Assembly: GCA_900472625.1 (NCBI GenBank)
Contig: UCIT01000001.1
Span: forward strand, 186,001-250,000
Origin: Hyphomicrobiales bacterium
GTDB taxonomy: Bacteria; Pseudomonadota; Alphaproteobacteria; Rhizobiales; Rhizobiaceae
Reading direction: 5' to 3'
DNA: 64,000 bases
This document shows, piece by piece, positions 17,202 through 28,285 of this stretch; position 1 is the first letter of the stretch, and every line of letters begins with the position of its first letter. The position numbers and the translations under genes were made by a program. The notes below the pieces were generated by a model, which was not told where the DNA came from, ran no database searches, and was given only the letters and a program-made list of their open reading frames with translations.

Positions 17202-17354
17202 TTTCTGCGCCCTCCCCGCTTTGGGGATCGTCTATTAGAAGGGCGAGAAATTCAATCGCGTGCGCCGCTTTTCCTTCTGATCCACAGGGTAGATATCACG
17301 ACGCGAGAGAAGGCAGCTAAGGTGCAGCGGATAGGTTTCGACTGGCCCTTAGCG

Positions 17355-18017
17355 TTACTTGGGCCGTGTGCCGGACAGAAAGATACTGATGCATAACTGC
17401 AGATGATTTCTGCGGTCGGCGCGGGTCTGCCAGTTCTGGCTGGCAGGGCCTATTCCACCAAACATCATGTCCATGAGGATGCGTGCGCCGCCTAGCGGAT
17501 TGTCGATCGCCAACTTCCCGCGTTGCACCTCGCCGCCAAGCCAATCGGCGAGATTTTTCTGCGACTTCTCGATGCCTTCTCGGATAAGTATCTCGCCGAT
17601 CTCTGGAATTTGCACGCCCTCCCGAAGGATGATCTGGATGAACGCCTCGCGTTCGCGCTCCATTTCCTCATCGATGTCGATCATGAAGATTTTCTGCAGC
17701 ACCTGATCGACCGGCAAATCTTCGTCCGATGGGCGCGGCAGATCCAGCATCATTTGCCGATGCGCTGTCACTACCGCCAAGAAAAGATCGATCTTGCTTG
17801 GAAACAGCCGATAGAGCGTCTGCTTCGAGATCTTGCAGCGGTTGGCAACAATGTCGGTTGTCGTGCCAGAAAAGCTGAGTTCGACGAAGGTCCGGCGCGC
17901 GGTATCGACGATACTGGTGCGGCGGTCAACGTCGCTGTGGGTCTTCGGTCGGCCTCGCCCGCGCTTGAGCGGCGCGCCATGTCCGCTCCTTTGAATTCTG
18001 CTCATGGCGATGTCCAT
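17355..18017 (-). CDS. TetR-family repressor, likely of the adjacent efflux operon
   Basis: 220 residues if the ATG at 18017 is used (an ATG at 18005 is also possible; neither has a strong ribosome site). Residues about 35-80 form the TetR helix-turn-helix (IVDTARRTFVELSFSGTTTD, then CKISKQTLYRLFPSKIDLF). The C-terminal domain is helical and variable, as in drug-sensing members. The N-terminus is a basic KRGRGRP stretch. It is divergent from the RND-MacAB operon, with one small gene between, and two GTAC-N6-GTAC dyads flank that interval, suggesting it represses the pump genes. Confidence 0.88.
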   Translation of the reverse strand: MDIAMSRIQRSGHGAPLKRGRGRPKTHSDVDRRTSIVDTARRTFVELSFSGTTTDIVANRCKISKQTLYRLFPSKIDLFLAVVTAHRQMMLDLPRPSDEDLPVDQVLQKIFMIDIDEEMEREREAFIQIILREGVQIPEIGEILIREGIEKSQKNLADWLGGEVQRGKLAIDNPLGGARILMDMMFGGIGPASQNWQTRADRRNHLQLCISIFLSGTRPK

Positions 18018-18191
18018 ACCACTTGATCGGGAACCATCCAGATTTATGGTCTGTATATGCTGCTTACACAGTGAGCGTTTATCAAGGCGCGGCATCCGCG
18101 CCCTGGTTGAACGGAAGCGTGTGGCAATCTAGACAATGCCGGACACTCGGCGGCCGACAAGGTCCGATTTGTGTCGAGCAGCCAGTGCTTG

Positions 18192-18533
18192 TTAAACGTA
18201 AGCGATACGTTCGCCGAAGTCGGTGGATTCGTCGAAATTTGTGCTGCCAATTCGCTCGCTTTCGCCGGATGCCTTCGGCGGCGCGGCCTGTTTCTGTGTT
18301 TGATCGGAAGACGCCGACTTGGCGCTGCTGCTCTCAGAGCTTGCCGATGCCTTGGCGATTTTCGCTTCCAGAGCGGAAATCGCCTTTTCGATCGTTGCTT
18401 TCTCGTCCTTGTCTTCCGTCTTGGCCAGTGCCGCCTGTTTTTCAGCAAGCTGCGCTTCCAGGGAAGCGAGATCAGAAGAGCTGGATGTTGAGCTGATAAG
18501 CGTCGAAGATGAGCTTGAAACTGCCGAAACCAT
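18192..18533 (-). CDS. Ser-rich small coiled-coil protein
   Basis: 113 residues from ATG 18533 (AAGGA nine bases upstream). A Ser/Thr-rich N-terminus (VSAVSSSSSTLISSTSSSSD) is followed by a heptad-like coiled coil (about 24-60: LEAQLAEKQAALAKTEDKDE and ISALEAKIAKA) and another Ser/Ala-rich, Gln/Lys-rich tail. No signal peptide. Function unknown. One GTAC-N6-GTAC dyad lies 65 bases upstream of its start, so it may be controlled together with the divergent efflux operon. Confidence 0.7.
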   Translation of the reverse strand: MVSAVSSSSSTLISSTSSSSDLASLEAQLAEKQAALAKTEDKDEKATIEKAISALEAKIAKASASSESSSAKSASSDQTQKQAAPPKASGESERIGSTNFDESTDFGERIAYV

Positions 18534-18597
18534 ATAGATGTCCTTAATGAAGGGAGTGCTCAATCTGAGCCACACTCTTTAATTTTCCGGAAATATC

Positions 18598-18611
18598 GTA
18601 CTGCCTGGTAC
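18598..18611. promoter_or_regulatory. GTAC-N6-GTAC dyad, site 1
   Basis: GTAC-TGCCTG-GTAC, followed by TAAT. Same spacing and the same flanking T(C)AAT as site 2. It lies upstream of the Ser-rich small gene (minus strand). Candidate TetR operator. Confidence 0.5.
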
Positions 18612-18782
18612 TAATTTATTTGCGATCGCTGATTCGACTCGATTAAGATGGTCGGGACGTGGCGACAAAGACAGTTTTGCGCAGATATTAGCGTGTTCGC
18701 AAAGTCGGTCGCATCGGCACGCCTCGCCACCGAGGCTCCTGTGCCCTGCACTCAATGTCCGCTCCTTGCGCGGCGTCTTCAT

Positions 18783-18824
18783 TGACAAAACCTCAGGCAT
18801 CGTATTAATGGTACGCAAAAGTAC
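18783..18824 (+). promoter_or_regulatory. Efflux operon promoter with GTAC-N6-GTAC operator, site 2
   Basis: A consensus -35 TTGACA (18783-18788) is followed at 17 bases by a TAATGG -10-like hexamer (18806-18811), and the dyad TGGTAC-GCAAAA-GTACCA (18810-18825) overlaps its end. A repressor bound here would block initiation. The promoter assignment is by eye; the exact transcription start is unknown. Confidence 0.5.
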
Positions 18825-18852
18825 CAATAATAACAATTCAAGGATGCATGAC

Positions 18853-20145
18853 GTGTCAAAGCTGCCCATAGATAACGCTCACCATTCGGCGCCGGTCGTG
18901 GCGGCCAGGAGACGAGCGCCGGGCCTGTTGCTGTTTCTTGGCTTTTCTTCGGCATTGGTCTTGGCTGGCTGCAGCGATAGCAAGAACGATGCTGCCGCGG
19001 CGCCAGCCGTCAAGCCCGAGGTGAGCGTGGTCGCGCTTCATCCAAAATCGGTTGCCATCACCGCCCAGCTTCCCGGACGCACTGCAGCCTCACTCGTTGC
19101 GGAGGTTCGGCCACAAGTCGGCGGCATTATCCGCAGTCGCAATTTCAAGGAAGGAACCGAGGTCAAGGAAGGCGATGTTCTCTATGAAATCGATCCTGCT
19201 TCATTCCAAGCTTCCTACAACAGTGCCGTGGCGGCACTGCAGAAGGCGCAAGGCGCCTTGCCAAGTGCTCAGGCAAAAGTGGAGCGCTACAAGAATTTGA
19301 CTGCGCAGAATGCCGTCAGCGCTCAGGATCTGGATGACGCGCAGTCCACGCTCGCGCAGGCGCAGGCCGATATCGCCTCTGCCAAGGCAGCGCTTGAGAC
19401 GGCGCGCATCAATCTGGACTACACCAAAATCCGGGCGCCGATCAGCGGGCGCGTCGATGCTTCATCGATCACTGTTGGCGCTCTGGTTACGGCGGAGCAG
19501 ACAACGGCACTGACAACCGTGCGCCTGCTCGATCCGATCAATGTCAATGTCACCCAGTCGAGCACAAATCTGCTTAAGTTCCGATCGGCGATAGAGCAGG
19601 GAAAGCTGAAGATCTCAGGTGACAATGTAACGGCCAAACTCACGCTGGAAGACGGCTCGACCTACAAGCAGAACGGCAAGCTTGAGTTTGCGGAAGCTTC
19701 CGTCGACGAGAGTGTCGGCACCTTCACTGTGCGTGCAGAATTTCCCAACCCTGACAGGACGCTGCTCCCGGGTATGTATGTTCGCGCGACTGTTGAAGAA
19801 GGCGTTGCCGAAAAGAGCTTCCTGGTGGCGCAGCGTGCGGTTGCCCGCAACACCAAGGGCGAGGCTACAGCCAAGTTCGTGACCCCGGAGGGGAAGGTCG
19901 AGGAGCGGGTGCTAGACGTTCAGCGCAGCATTGGCAACAGCTGGCTCGTCTCCAGCGGCATCAATGATGGCGATCGCGTCATTGTCGAAGGCAGCCAGCG
20001 CGTCAAGGCTGGGCAGGATGTCACCGCCACTGTCGTCACAATCAACGACGCCACCGGCGAGATGCAAGCGTCCGCCACCGGCGCGCCGAATGAGGCCGCC
20101 GCTTTGGCGCCCGCGGCAGCGGCCAGCGCGTCGCAGGAAAACTAG
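18853..20145 (+). CDS. RND efflux periplasmic adaptor (AcrA/MexA-like lipoprotein)
   Basis: About 430 residues. The start is ambiguous: GTG 18853 has AAGGA eight bases upstream, and ATG 18844 is too close to it. The N-terminal hydrophobic segment ends in the lipobox LVLAGCS. Then follow the lipoyl/barrel-sandwich half motif, an alpha-hairpin (Ala/Gln-rich, about 110-190), the second lipoyl half ([20 protein letters not shown]) and a beta-barrel. The protein bridges the inner-membrane pump and the outer-membrane channel. It is the first gene of the efflux operon, 11 bases before the pump gene. The Ala-rich C-terminal tail is common in rhizobial AcrA proteins. Confidence 0.93.
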   Translation: MSKLPIDNAHHSAPVVAARRRAPGLLLFLGFSSALVLAGCSDSKNDAAAAPAVKPEVSVVALHPKSVAITAQLPGRTAASLVAEVRPQVGGIIRSRNFKEGTEVKEGDVLYEIDPASFQASYNSAVAALQKAQGALPSAQAKVERYKNLTAQNAVSAQDLDDAQSTLAQAQADIASAKAALETARINLDYTKIRAPISGRVDASSITVGALVTAEQTTALTTVRLLDPINVNVTQSSTNLLKFRSAIEQGKLKISGDNVTAKLTLEDGSTYKQNGKLEFAEASVDESVGTFTVRAEFPNPDRTLLPGMYVRATVEEGVAEKSFLVAQRAVARNTKGEATAKFVTPEGKVEERVLDVQRSIGNSWLVSSGINDGDRVIVEGSQRVKAGQDVTATVVTINDATGEMQASATGAPNEAAALAPAAAASASQEN

Positions 20146-20156
20146 GGATCGCCGTC

Positions 20157-23100
20157 ATGTCTCGTTTCTTTATCGACAGGCCGATCTTCGCCTGGGTGAT
20201 CGCCATTTGCATCATGCTCGGCGGCCTGCTTTCCATTACGACGCTGTCGATCTCGCAATATCCGCAGATTGCGCCGACCACTGTTCGCATCAGCGCCACC
20301 TATTCCGGTGCGGACGCCCAGACCGTTGAAAACTCCGTCACTAAGGTGATCGAGCAGGGCATGACGGGGATCGACAACCTCGACTACATGACGTCCTCGT
20401 CGTCATCAACGGGCAGCGCATCGATCTCGCTGACGTTTAAGAATGGCACCGATGCCGACGTCGCTCAGATGCAGGTGCAGAACAAGCTTCAGCTCGTCAC
20501 CTCGCAGCTGCCACAATCCGTTCAGAGCTCCGGCATTACCGTATCGAAATCGACCTCGAATTTTCTGATGGTCATCGGCTTCGTGTCGACCGACGGCAAG
20601 ATGAACTCGACCGATCTCGCGGATTACATCGACAGCACGCTGAACGATACGCTGAAGCGTGTCGAAGGTGTCGGCGATACCCAGCTGTTCGGCTCCGGCT
20701 ATGCGATGCGCATCTGGCTCGATCCGGACAAGTTGGCGAAATATTCGCTGATGGTCAGTGATGTGACCACGGCCATTGAGGCGCAGAACACGCAAGTTTC
20801 TGCTGGCCAACTGGGCGCTTTGCCGCAACGCAAAGGCCAACAGCTCAATGCAACAGTGACCGCCAAGAGCCGGTTGCAGACGCCAGAACAATTCGAAGGC
20901 ATCATCCTGAAAAGCGCCAGCGGCGGCTCGCTCGTTCGTCTGAACGACGTGGCAACGGTTGAGCTCGGAGCCGAAAGCTACACGAGCTCAGGCACCTACA
21001 ACGGTCATCCGTCTGCGGGCGTGGCGATCAATCTTGCGTCTGGTGCGAATGCAATCGACGCGGCTGAAGCCGTACGCAACACCATCGACGGCCTGAAGCA
21101 GACGCTGCCGGAGAACGTCGAGGTCGTTTACCCCTACGATACGACGCCGTTCGTGGAGTTGTCGATCGAGGAAGTGATAAAGACGCTTGTCGAAGCGATC
21201 GTGCTGGTCTTCATCGTCATGTTCGTCTTCTTGCAGAACATCCGAGCGACCCTCATTCCGACACTCGCCGTTCCAGTCGTCCTGCTTGGAACCTTCGGGG
21301 TGTTGGCGATGCTCGGATATTCCATCAACACCCTGACCATGTTCGGCATGGTTCTCGCGATCGGTCTCCTCGTCGATGATGCCATCGTGGTGGTGGAAAA
21401 CGTCGAACGCGTCATGGAAGAAGAGGGGCTTTCGCCGAAGCAGGCGACGATAAAGTCAATGCAGGAGATCACCGGTGCGCTGATCGGCATCGCGACCGTT
21501 CTCTCCGCAGTCTTCGTCCCCATGGCTTTCTTCTCGGGTTCGGTCGGCATCATCTATCGCCAGTTCTCCGTCACCATCGTCTCTGCGATGATCCTGTCTG
21601 TGGTTGTGGCGCTGGTGCTCACACCGGCGCTGTGCGCGACCATCCTGCGCAAGCCGAAGCACGGCTCCAAGGAGAAGGGCGTGTTCGGTTGGTTTAACCG
21701 TAATTTCGATCGTGGCGCGCATGCTTACCAGCGTCGCGTGGGCGGGATTATCAAGCGCAGCGGTCGCTTTCTGATTGTCTTCGTTTTTATTGCGGTGGCC
21801 GTTGGTTGGCTTTTCAACCGTTTGCCAAGTTCTTTCCTGCCTGAAGAGGATCAGGGCATCCTGATCACCAGCGTGCAACTGCCCGCCGGCGCGACGCAGG
21901 ACCGCACCTTGAAAGTGCTTGATCAGGTCAGGGACTACTATCTCGGCAATGAGAAGGCCTATGTTGACGGTGTCTTCGCCGCCGCGGGTTTCGGCTTCGG
22001 CGGCTCCGGGCAGAATGTTGGCATCGCCTTCGTCAAGCTCAAGGCATTCGCCCAGCGGACCGATAGCAAATCGTCGGCGCAAGCCATTGCCGGACGCGCG
22101 ATGGCGTCGTTTTCGAAGATCAAGGATGGCAGCGTCTTTGCGCTTGCGCCACCTGCCATCCCAGGCTTCGGCAGCTCCAGTGGTTTCGATTTCTACCTCC
22201 AGGACATCAACGGCGCCGGCCACGACAAGCTGATTGAAGCACGAAACCAGTTGCTTGCCGCGGCTGCCAAGAGCAGCCTACTCACGGGTACGAGACCGAA
22301 CGGCCAGGAAGACACGCCACAATACTCTGTTCAGATCGATCAGGAAAAGGCGAGTGCTCTCGGTCTTGATCTCGCCGACGTCGATACCACGCTGTCGGCG
22401 GCGTGGGGCGGATCTTATGTCAATGATTTCATAGATCGCGGCCGCGTCAAGCCGGTTTATGTGCAAGGCGCGTCCGATTTCCGGATGCAGCCGGAAGACT
22501 TCGACCGCTGGTATGTCCGCAATTCGAGTTCCTCGATGGTGCCGTTTTCGGCTTTCGCAAGTGGCAACTGGACCTTTGGGTCGCCACGGCTTGAGCGCTA
22601 CAACGGTTCCTCCGCTGTCGAGATTCAGGGCGCGCCAGCTTCCGGCGTGAGTTCCGGAGACGCGATGAACGATATAGATGCGATGGTCTCGAAGCTGCCG
22701 CAGGGGTTCGGGCACGAATGGACGGGGCTTTCCGCGCAGGAGCGCCTGTCGGGAAGTCAAGCGATCCAACTCTATGCCATCTCCATCCTCGTCGTTTTCC
22801 TGGCGCTTGCTGCGCTCTACGAGAGCTGGTCCATCCCGCTTGCCGTCATGCTGTCCGTGCCGATCGGCATTTTCGGTGCGCTTCTGGCTGCGACGCTGTT
22901 TGGCCAGTCCAACGATGTCTATTTCAAGGTCGGTTTGCTGACCACGATCGGGCTCGCGGCCAAGAACGCCATCCTGATCGTCGAATTTGCCATCGAGCAG
23001 CAGAAGCACGGCAAGGACCTCGTCAGCGCGACATTGGAAGCATCGCGCCAGCGGCTACGACCGATCCTGATGACGTCGCTGGCCTTCATCCTCGGTGTGC

Positions 23101-23306
23101 TTCCGCTGGCCATCGCCAGTGGTGCCGGCTCCGGCAGCCAGAACTCCATCGGCATCGGCGTCATGGGTGGCATGATCGCCGCCACGGTTCTGGGGGTTTT
23201 CTTCATACCTCTGCTCTTCGTCGCCGTACGGCGCATCTTCAGAGGCAATGAGGGTGGACAGGCCATTGATGATGAGGTGCCGGCTGCCCAGCCTGCCGAA
23301 CATTGA
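20157..23306 (+). CDS. RND multidrug efflux pump (AcrB/MexB-like, HAE1 family)
   Basis: 1049 residues, the usual HAE1 length. It starts [17 protein letters not shown] (first transmembrane helix). The proton-relay pair is present at Asp407-Asp408 ([11 protein letters not shown]), matching AcrB numbering, with the partner Lys936 in [14 protein letters not shown]. Two large periplasmic loops and twelve membrane helices are expected. It pumps amphiphilic drugs and other toxic compounds out at the cost of proton motive force. It is flanked by its adaptor and an outer-membrane factor in one operon. The substrate cannot be told from sequence; plant flavonoids or antimicrobials are common rhizobial substrates. 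Confidence 0.96.
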   Translation: MSRFFIDRPIFAWVIAICIMLGGLLSITTLSISQYPQIAPTTVRISATYSGADAQTVENSVTKVIEQGMTGIDNLDYMTSSSSSTGSASISLTFKNGTDADVAQMQVQNKLQLVTSQLPQSVQSSGITVSKSTSNFLMVIGFVSTDGKMNSTDLADYIDSTLNDTLKRVEGVGDTQLFGSGYAMRIWLDPDKLAKYSLMVSDVTTAIEAQNTQVSAGQLGALPQRKGQQLNATVTAKSRLQTPEQFEGIILKSASGGSLVRLNDVATVELGAESYTSSGTYNGHPSAGVAINLASGANAIDAAEAVRNTIDGLKQTLPENVEVVYPYDTTPFVELSIEEVIKTLVEAIVLVFIVMFVFLQNIRATLIPTLAVPVVLLGTFGVLAMLGYSINTLTMFGMVLAIGLLVDDAIVVVENVERVMEEEGLSPKQATIKSMQEITGALIGIATVLSAVFVPMAFFSGSVGIIYRQFSVTIVSAMILSVVVALVLTPALCATILRKPKHGSKEKGVFGWFNRNFDRGAHAYQRRVGGIIKRSGRFLIVFVFIAVAVGWLFNRLPSSFLPEEDQGILITSVQLPAGATQDRTLKVLDQVRDYYLGNEKAYVDGVFAAAGFGFGGSGQNVGIAFVKLKAFAQRTDSKSSAQAIAGRAMASFSKIKDGSVFALAPPAIPGFGSSSGFDFYLQDINGAGHDKLIEARNQLLAAAAKSSLLTGTRPNGQEDTPQYSVQIDQEKASALGLDLADVDTTLSAAWGGSYVNDFIDRGRVKPVYVQGASDFRMQPEDFDRWYVRNSSSSMVPFSAFASGNWTFGSPRLERYNGSSAVEIQGAPASGVSSGDAMNDIDAMVSKLPQGFGHEWTGLSAQERLSGSQAIQLYAISILVVFLALAALYESWSIPLAVMLSVPIGIFGALLAATLFGQSNDVYFKVGLLTTIGLAAKNAILIVEFAIEQQKHGKDLVSATLEASRQRLRPILMTSLAFILGVLPLAIASGAGSGSQNSIGIGVMGGMIAATVLGVFFIPLLFVAVRRIFRGNEGGQAIDDEVPAAQPAEH

Positions 23307-23332
23307 TCACCTCACTTTCGGAAAGTAAGTAG

Positions 23333-24835
23333 ATGACACTTGAAATGCTGATGCGTTCGTCGGCGCGGCCGCGAACGCCCAAACTCCGGTTTGCCGTCAT
23401 TCTGGCGGGCGCCGGTCTGCTTGCCGGCTGCGTCGTCGGCCCGGACTACGAGAAGCCCAACCTGTTGATACCGGCGAGCTGGAATGGCAAGAAGGAAAAG
23501 GCACCGGCCAAGCCCCCGGAGCTGTCGGAATGGTGGAAGCAACTGCACGACCCGGTCCTCGATCAACTGATCGTCGAGGCCGTTGACGGCAACCTGGATG
23601 TCGCCACATCGAAGGCGAAGATACGCGAAGCGCGTGCCGTCACCCGAGAGCAGCTTGGTGTCCTGCTGCCCACGCTTAGCAGTTCTCCTTCTGCGGAGCG
23701 GATCAGAACGGCGGCATCAGGAACGAGCGACGCAAGCAGCTACAGCCAGTTTCAGGCCGGCTTCGACGCGAGTTGGGAGCTCGATCTCTTCGGCGGCAAC
23801 AAGCGGGCGCTGGAAGCCGCGCGCAATAGCGAACAAGCCGCGAACGATGACCTTCGCGATACCTTGCTGACACTGGTCGGCGATGTTGCTTCCTATTACG
23901 TGGAGGCACGGGAATATCAGGCGTTGATCAAGCTCGCCGAGCGCTCTGCGAAGTCGCAGCGCCAGACGGCCGCTCTGACGAAAAGCCAAGTCAGCGCTGG
24001 AGAAGCGACGGGCGTCGATGCTGCAAAGGCAGATGCGCTCGCCGCCTCAACGGAAGCCGACATCCCGACCTATCGTATCTCCTATGCGCAATCAGTCCAT
24101 CGTCTCGGTGTGCTGCTCGGAAAATCGCCTGATGCGCTCGAGGCTCGCCTTGCGAAGGGCAGTGGCATTCCGATGCCCAAGGTCGCGGTCTCGACCGGCA
24201 TCCCTGCCGATATCCTGCTTGCTCGTCCCGATGTGCGTGCGGCCGAACGTCGTCTTGCCCAGTACACGGCGAAGGTCGGTCAGGCTGAAGCCAATCGGTA
24301 CCCTTCCATCAGTCTGACCGGCAGCATTGCAACCTCGGCGACAAGCATCGGCGATCTCGCCAAGAAGTCGACGATAGGCTGGTCGTTCGGACCGACGGTG
24401 AGCGTCCCGATTTTCCAGGGCGGCCAATTGAAGGCGGCCGTCGATGTCGCCAAGGCACAGCGCGACCAGTATTCTATCGCCTACCAATCGTCGGTCCTTT
24501 CAGCGATGGAGGATGTTGAGAACGCCATCGTTTCCCTCAACCAGACGCGCCTGCGGCACAAGAAAATCAGCGTTTCCGTTGCCGGATATCGCGAGGCTGC
24601 CCAGTTGTCACGGGTGTTAAACGAGACCGGCGCTACGGCGTTTCTCAACGTCCTCGATTCTGAACGCTCGCTCTACACCGCCGAAGAAAGCTTGATCGAG
24701 AGCCGTACGGCAATCGCCACCTACTATGTTGCGCTCAACAAGGCGCTCGGCGGTGGCTGGGACGGTGCTATCGATGTGTCGAAGCCGGTTGTGGTGGATA
24801 CCAATGAGGCGCCACATATCGTTGCGGCCAAGTGA
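23333..24835 (+). CDS. Outer-membrane efflux lipoprotein (OprM/NodT-like)
   Basis: 500 residues. The N-terminus carries a lipobox (GAGLLAGCVVGPDYEKP) typical of NodT-family channels. Two OEP repeats (about 65-255 and 275-475) contain the long Ala/Gln-rich helices forming the trimeric tunnel. It follows the pump gene by 26 bases and precedes macA by 13. As the only outer-membrane channel in the operon it may serve both the RND pump and MacAB. Confidence 0.93.
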   Translation: MTLEMLMRSSARPRTPKLRFAVILAGAGLLAGCVVGPDYEKPNLLIPASWNGKKEKAPAKPPELSEWWKQLHDPVLDQLIVEAVDGNLDVATSKAKIREARAVTREQLGVLLPTLSSSPSAERIRTAASGTSDASSYSQFQAGFDASWELDLFGGNKRALEAARNSEQAANDDLRDTLLTLVGDVASYYVEAREYQALIKLAERSAKSQRQTAALTKSQVSAGEATGVDAAKADALAASTEADIPTYRISYAQSVHRLGVLLGKSPDALEARLAKGSGIPMPKVAVSTGIPADILLARPDVRAAERRLAQYTAKVGQAEANRYPSISLTGSIATSATSIGDLAKKSTIGWSFGPTVSVPIFQGGQLKAAVDVAKAQRDQYSIAYQSSVLSAMEDVENAIVSLNQTRLRHKKISVSVAGYREAAQLSRVLNETGATAFLNVLDSERSLYTAEESLIESRTAIATYYVALNKALGGGWDGAIDVSKPVVVDTNEAPHIVAAK

Positions 24836-24848
24836 GGAATTTACCCAG

Positions 24849-26075
24849 ATGACGACTTCGGTCTTCACGCGCCGCCGCATTGTCATTGGTGGCATTGTTC
24901 TCGTTGCAATTGCTGCCGGGCTTTTGTTCGCCCGCAACTCTCTGTCGGCAAGCACGGAAACGGGTATCCTGACCACAACAGTCGTTCGCGGCGACGTGGA
25001 GGAGACCGTCCTGGCCACCGGCACGTTCAAGCCGGTCAAGCTTGTTGCCGTCGGCGCGCAGGTGTCGGGCCGTATTACGGCGCTGCATGTCAAGCTCGGC
25101 GAGGAAATCAAGACGGGCGCACTTGTTGCCGAAATCGATTCCGTCACGCAGAAAAACAGCCTGAGGACGGCGGAGGCGGCGTTGGCGAACGTCAAAGCTC
25201 AGCGCGTTGAGAAAGCAGCGACGCTGACGAACGCCCAACTGACGCTCGATCGGCAGAAGTCGATCTACGAAAGCAAAGCTGGGCCAAAGTCTGACCTCGA
25301 TAGTGCAGAGGCGACCGTCAAGGAAACGGAGGCACAGATCGACGCGCTTGATGCGCAGATCACCAGTGCGGAAGTCGCCGTCGAGACCGCCAATGCAAAC
25401 CTCGCCTACACCCGGATCACCGCGCCGATGGACGGAACGATCCTGGCGATCGTCAATCAGGAAGGTCAGACGGTGAACGCGGCGCAATCGGCGCCCACGA
25501 TCGTCATTCTCGGGCAGCTCAGTACCATGACCGTACGTGCCGAGATTTCCGAGGCCGACGTCGTGAACGTCAAAGCCGGCCAGCTGGTTTATTTCACCAT
25601 CATCGGCGATTCCATGACCCGGCATGACGCCATTCTGCAGTCTGTCGAGCCGGCACCGGAATCAATTACCAGCGACAGCAGTATTTCGTCGTCGAGCAGT
25701 TCCACCAGTTCTTCGACGTCGTCGTCAACCTCGGCCATCTATTACAATGGCATCTTCGACGTGCCGAACACGGACGGGCGTTTCCGGACATACATGTCTG
25801 CGGAGGTGCATATCGTGCTTGGCTCGGCCAAGGATGTGCTGACGGTTCCGTCGTCAGCCTTGGAAGATGCTGCCAAGACAGGCGCGAATACCGTCCGGGT
25901 GATGGATAGCGACGGCAAGCTGACGAACCGCAAGGTCACGGTCGGAATAAATGACAGCGTCAAGGCCGAGATCCGTGATGGGCTAAGCGAAGGCGAAAAA
26001 GTCGTGATCGGGCAGGCAAGTGCGACAAGCGCTCCCACGAACGGCGGTGGCGGCCCGCCACCAATGGGGTTCTGA
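24849..26075 (+). CDS. macA: MacA-like adaptor with a polyserine insert
   Basis: 408 residues from ATG 24849 (GAGGAA upstream). One N-terminal membrane helix (about 9-30) is followed by the lipoyl domain ([20 protein letters not shown]), a coiled-coil hairpin (about 100-180), the second lipoyl half ([20 protein letters not shown]) and beta-barrel domains. This is the MacA architecture, the adaptor stimulating the MacB ATPase. Odd feature: a run of Ser/Thr at about residues 275-297 inside the beta-barrel region, not expected in MacA. The end [10 protein letters not shown] is a Gly/Pro-rich tail. The gene lies four bases before macB. Confidence 0.92.
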   Translation: MTTSVFTRRRIVIGGIVLVAIAAGLLFARNSLSASTETGILTTTVVRGDVEETVLATGTFKPVKLVAVGAQVSGRITALHVKLGEEIKTGALVAEIDSVTQKNSLRTAEAALANVKAQRVEKAATLTNAQLTLDRQKSIYESKAGPKSDLDSAEATVKETEAQIDALDAQITSAEVAVETANANLAYTRITAPMDGTILAIVNQEGQTVNAAQSAPTIVILGQLSTMTVRAEISEADVVNVKAGQLVYFTIIGDSMTRHDAILQSVEPAPESITSDSSISSSSSSTSSSTSSSTSAIYYNGIFDVPNTDGRFRTYMSAEVHIVLGSAKDVLTVPSSALEDAAKTGANTVRVMDSDGKLTNRKVTVGINDSVKAEIRDGLSEGEKVVIGQASATSAPTNGGGGPPPMGF

Positions 26076-26079
26076 AGAC

Positions 26080-28044
26080 ATGAGCTCCGATGTCCTATCC
26101 TCGCCGCTGCTCAAGCTTAGCGGCATATCGAGAGCCTATCAGTCCGGCGAGAGCACCATAACTGTCCTGAAGGGGGTGGACCTCAACTTAAATCGCGGAG
26201 AGATGGTTGCGATCGTCGGCTCGTCTGGCTCGGGCAAGTCGACGTTGATGAACATCCTCGGCCTGCTCGACCAGCCGACCGACGGCACGTACGAGATTTC
26301 GGGCAATGATACGGGCGCACTTGACGGCGATGCGCTGTCGGCTCTGCGCCGAGAGCATTTCGGGTTTATTTTTCAGCGGTATCAACTGCTGTCTGATTTG
26401 ACCGCTGCCGGCAATGTCGAGATGCCGGCCATCTATGCCGGGCAGGCTGCACGCCTCAGGCGCGAGCGCGCGGTATCGTTGCTCGACCGTCTGGGCATGG
26501 GGGACAGAGCGCATCATCGCCCCGGTCAACTCTCCGGCGGGCAGCAGCAGCGCGTGTCGATCGCGCGTGCTCTTATGAACGGCGGCGAGGTCATTCTTGC
26601 CGACGAGCCGACCGGCGCGCTTGACAAACAAAGTGGCGAGGAGGTGCTGCGTATCCTCGATGAGCTTCATGCCGAAGGCAGGACCATCATCATTGTCACT
26701 CACGACATGTCGGTGGCTAACCGTGCTGAACGTATTATCGAGATATCCGATGGAAGAATCATCGCCGATCGCCGGCAGGAGAACCATAAGAAGACCAAAC
26801 CTGCAGCCGAGCCCGGGATTGCAGGAGGGCAGCGGTGGGCGGCGCTCGACCGGGCGCAGGAAGCCATGCAGATGGCGATGCGGGCCCTGATTGCGCATCG
26901 GCTGCGGACATTTCTGACCATGCTGGGCATCATCATCGGTATCGCGTCTGTGGTCTGTGTCGTCGCTTTGGGGGAGGGCTCACAGCAGAAGGTCCTGGCC
27001 AACATCAACAGCCTTGGCACCAATACCCTGGAGATTTTCCCCGGCAAGACATTCGGCGACACGCGATCAGGAAAGATCAAAACCCTGCGTGTGGCCGATG
27101 CCGATGCGCTGGCGAAATTGACGTATGTTGCAGCGGTCACGCCGACAGTCTCGACATCGAGTACGGTGCGTTACGGTTCCACCGAAGCCAACGTGCTCAT
27201 TAACGGCGTCGGCGAGCAGTATTTCGCGGCCAAAGGATCGAAGCTGATATCGGGGCGTCTGTTCGATGCGGCGAGTGTTCGGGCGATGACTCAAGAAGCG
27301 GTTGTCGATGAAACGACGGCGTCGTCACTTTTCGGCGCCAGCCACATCGATGCTGTCGGGCAGGTGGTGATCCTCGACAACGTCGCGGTGCGGATCATTG
27401 GTGTCATCGCCTCGCAGCAGGGCGGCTTCGGCTCCAACTCAAACCTACAAATCTATCTGCCTTATACCAGCGTTCAGGCGCGCTTCCTCGGAGACATGTC
27501 TCTGCGCAGTATCACGGTGCGGATCGCCGATGATGCGGATAGCAAGGTTGCCATGTCGGCTGCCGTCGCATTTCTCGAGCGGCGGCATGGAGAAAAGGAT
27601 TTCTTCGTTCTCAACACCGACGAAATCCGTCAGACGATTACGAGCACCACCCGGACTCTGACGCTGTTGGTGTCGGCGATCGCCGTGATCTCGCTGATCG
27701 TCGGCGGGATCGGCGTGATGAACATCATGCTTGTTTCCGTTTCCGAACGAGTTTCGGAGATCGGTGTTCGCATGGCGGTCGGCGCGCGGCGTCAGGACAT
27801 TCTGCAGCAGTTTTTGTTCGAGGCGGTTCTCGTCTGCCTGCTGGGCGGATGCCTGGGAATTCTCGTAGCACTAGGCTTTGGTTCGGTATTCAACAGCTTC
27901 GGTGCCGGGTTTACTCTGGTCTATTCGATGGGATCGATGATCCTCGCATTCAGTTGCTCTTGTCTGATCGGTCTCGTCTTCGGTTTCCTGCCGGCGCGAA
28001 ATGCATCGAGAATGAACCCTGTCGCGGCGCTTGCGCGAGACTGA
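26080..28044 (+). CDS. macB: MacB-like ABC exporter (ATPase-permease)
   Basis: 654 residues. The N-terminal ABC ATPase has Walker [10 protein letters not shown] (47-55), signature LSGGQQQRV and Walker [14 protein letters not shown] linker leads to the first membrane helix (about 285-310), a large periplasmic domain, and three C-terminal helices of the FtsX-like permease ending [10 protein letters not shown]. The family drives a mechanotransmission cycle that expels macrolides, siderophores or peptides from the periplasm through an outer-membrane channel. It is the last gene of the five-gene operon; a 7-bp hairpin (28048-28070) without T-run follows. Confidence 0.94.
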   Translation: MSSDVLSSPLLKLSGISRAYQSGESTITVLKGVDLNLNRGEMVAIVGSSGSGKSTLMNILGLLDQPTDGTYEISGNDTGALDGDALSALRREHFGFIFQRYQLLSDLTAAGNVEMPAIYAGQAARLRRERAVSLLDRLGMGDRAHHRPGQLSGGQQQRVSIARALMNGGEVILADEPTGALDKQSGEEVLRILDELHAEGRTIIIVTHDMSVANRAERIIEISDGRIIADRRQENHKKTKPAAEPGIAGGQRWAALDRAQEAMQMAMRALIAHRLRTFLTMLGIIIGIASVVCVVALGEGSQQKVLANINSLGTNTLEIFPGKTFGDTRSGKIKTLRVADADALAKLTYVAAVTPTVSTSSTVRYGSTEANVLINGVGEQYFAAKGSKLISGRLFDAASVRAMTQEAVVDETTASSLFGASHIDAVGQVVILDNVAVRIIGVIASQQGGFGSNSNLQIYLPYTSVQARFLGDMSLRSITVRIADDADSKVAMSAAVAFLERRHGEKDFFVLNTDEIRQTITSTTRTLTLLVSAIAVISLIVGGIGVMNIMLVSVSERVSEIGVRMAVGARRQDILQQFLFEAVLVCLLGGCLGILVALGFGSVFNSFGAGFTLVYSMGSMILAFSCSCLIGLVFGFLPARNASRMNPVAALARD

Positions 28045-28285
28045 ACTGCGTCGTGAACAGCAGACGACGCCGCTTCAGCCACGCCGTCCTCGCTCAATGA
28101 CATTGCGGTGCTGCACCGGCTTGCGAAAGCATTTGCGTCCGTCAGCAACGCGGCTATTCTCCTAAGCCGGTGGCCAAACAGCTTAATAGTAGACCGCGAG
28201 GATGCGGCAGATCATGGGAGGATCTCAGAAGTTTGGCTGCAAGAAATGGACAACAAAATCCAGTCGAAAGCAGGGGGGAATTCTG

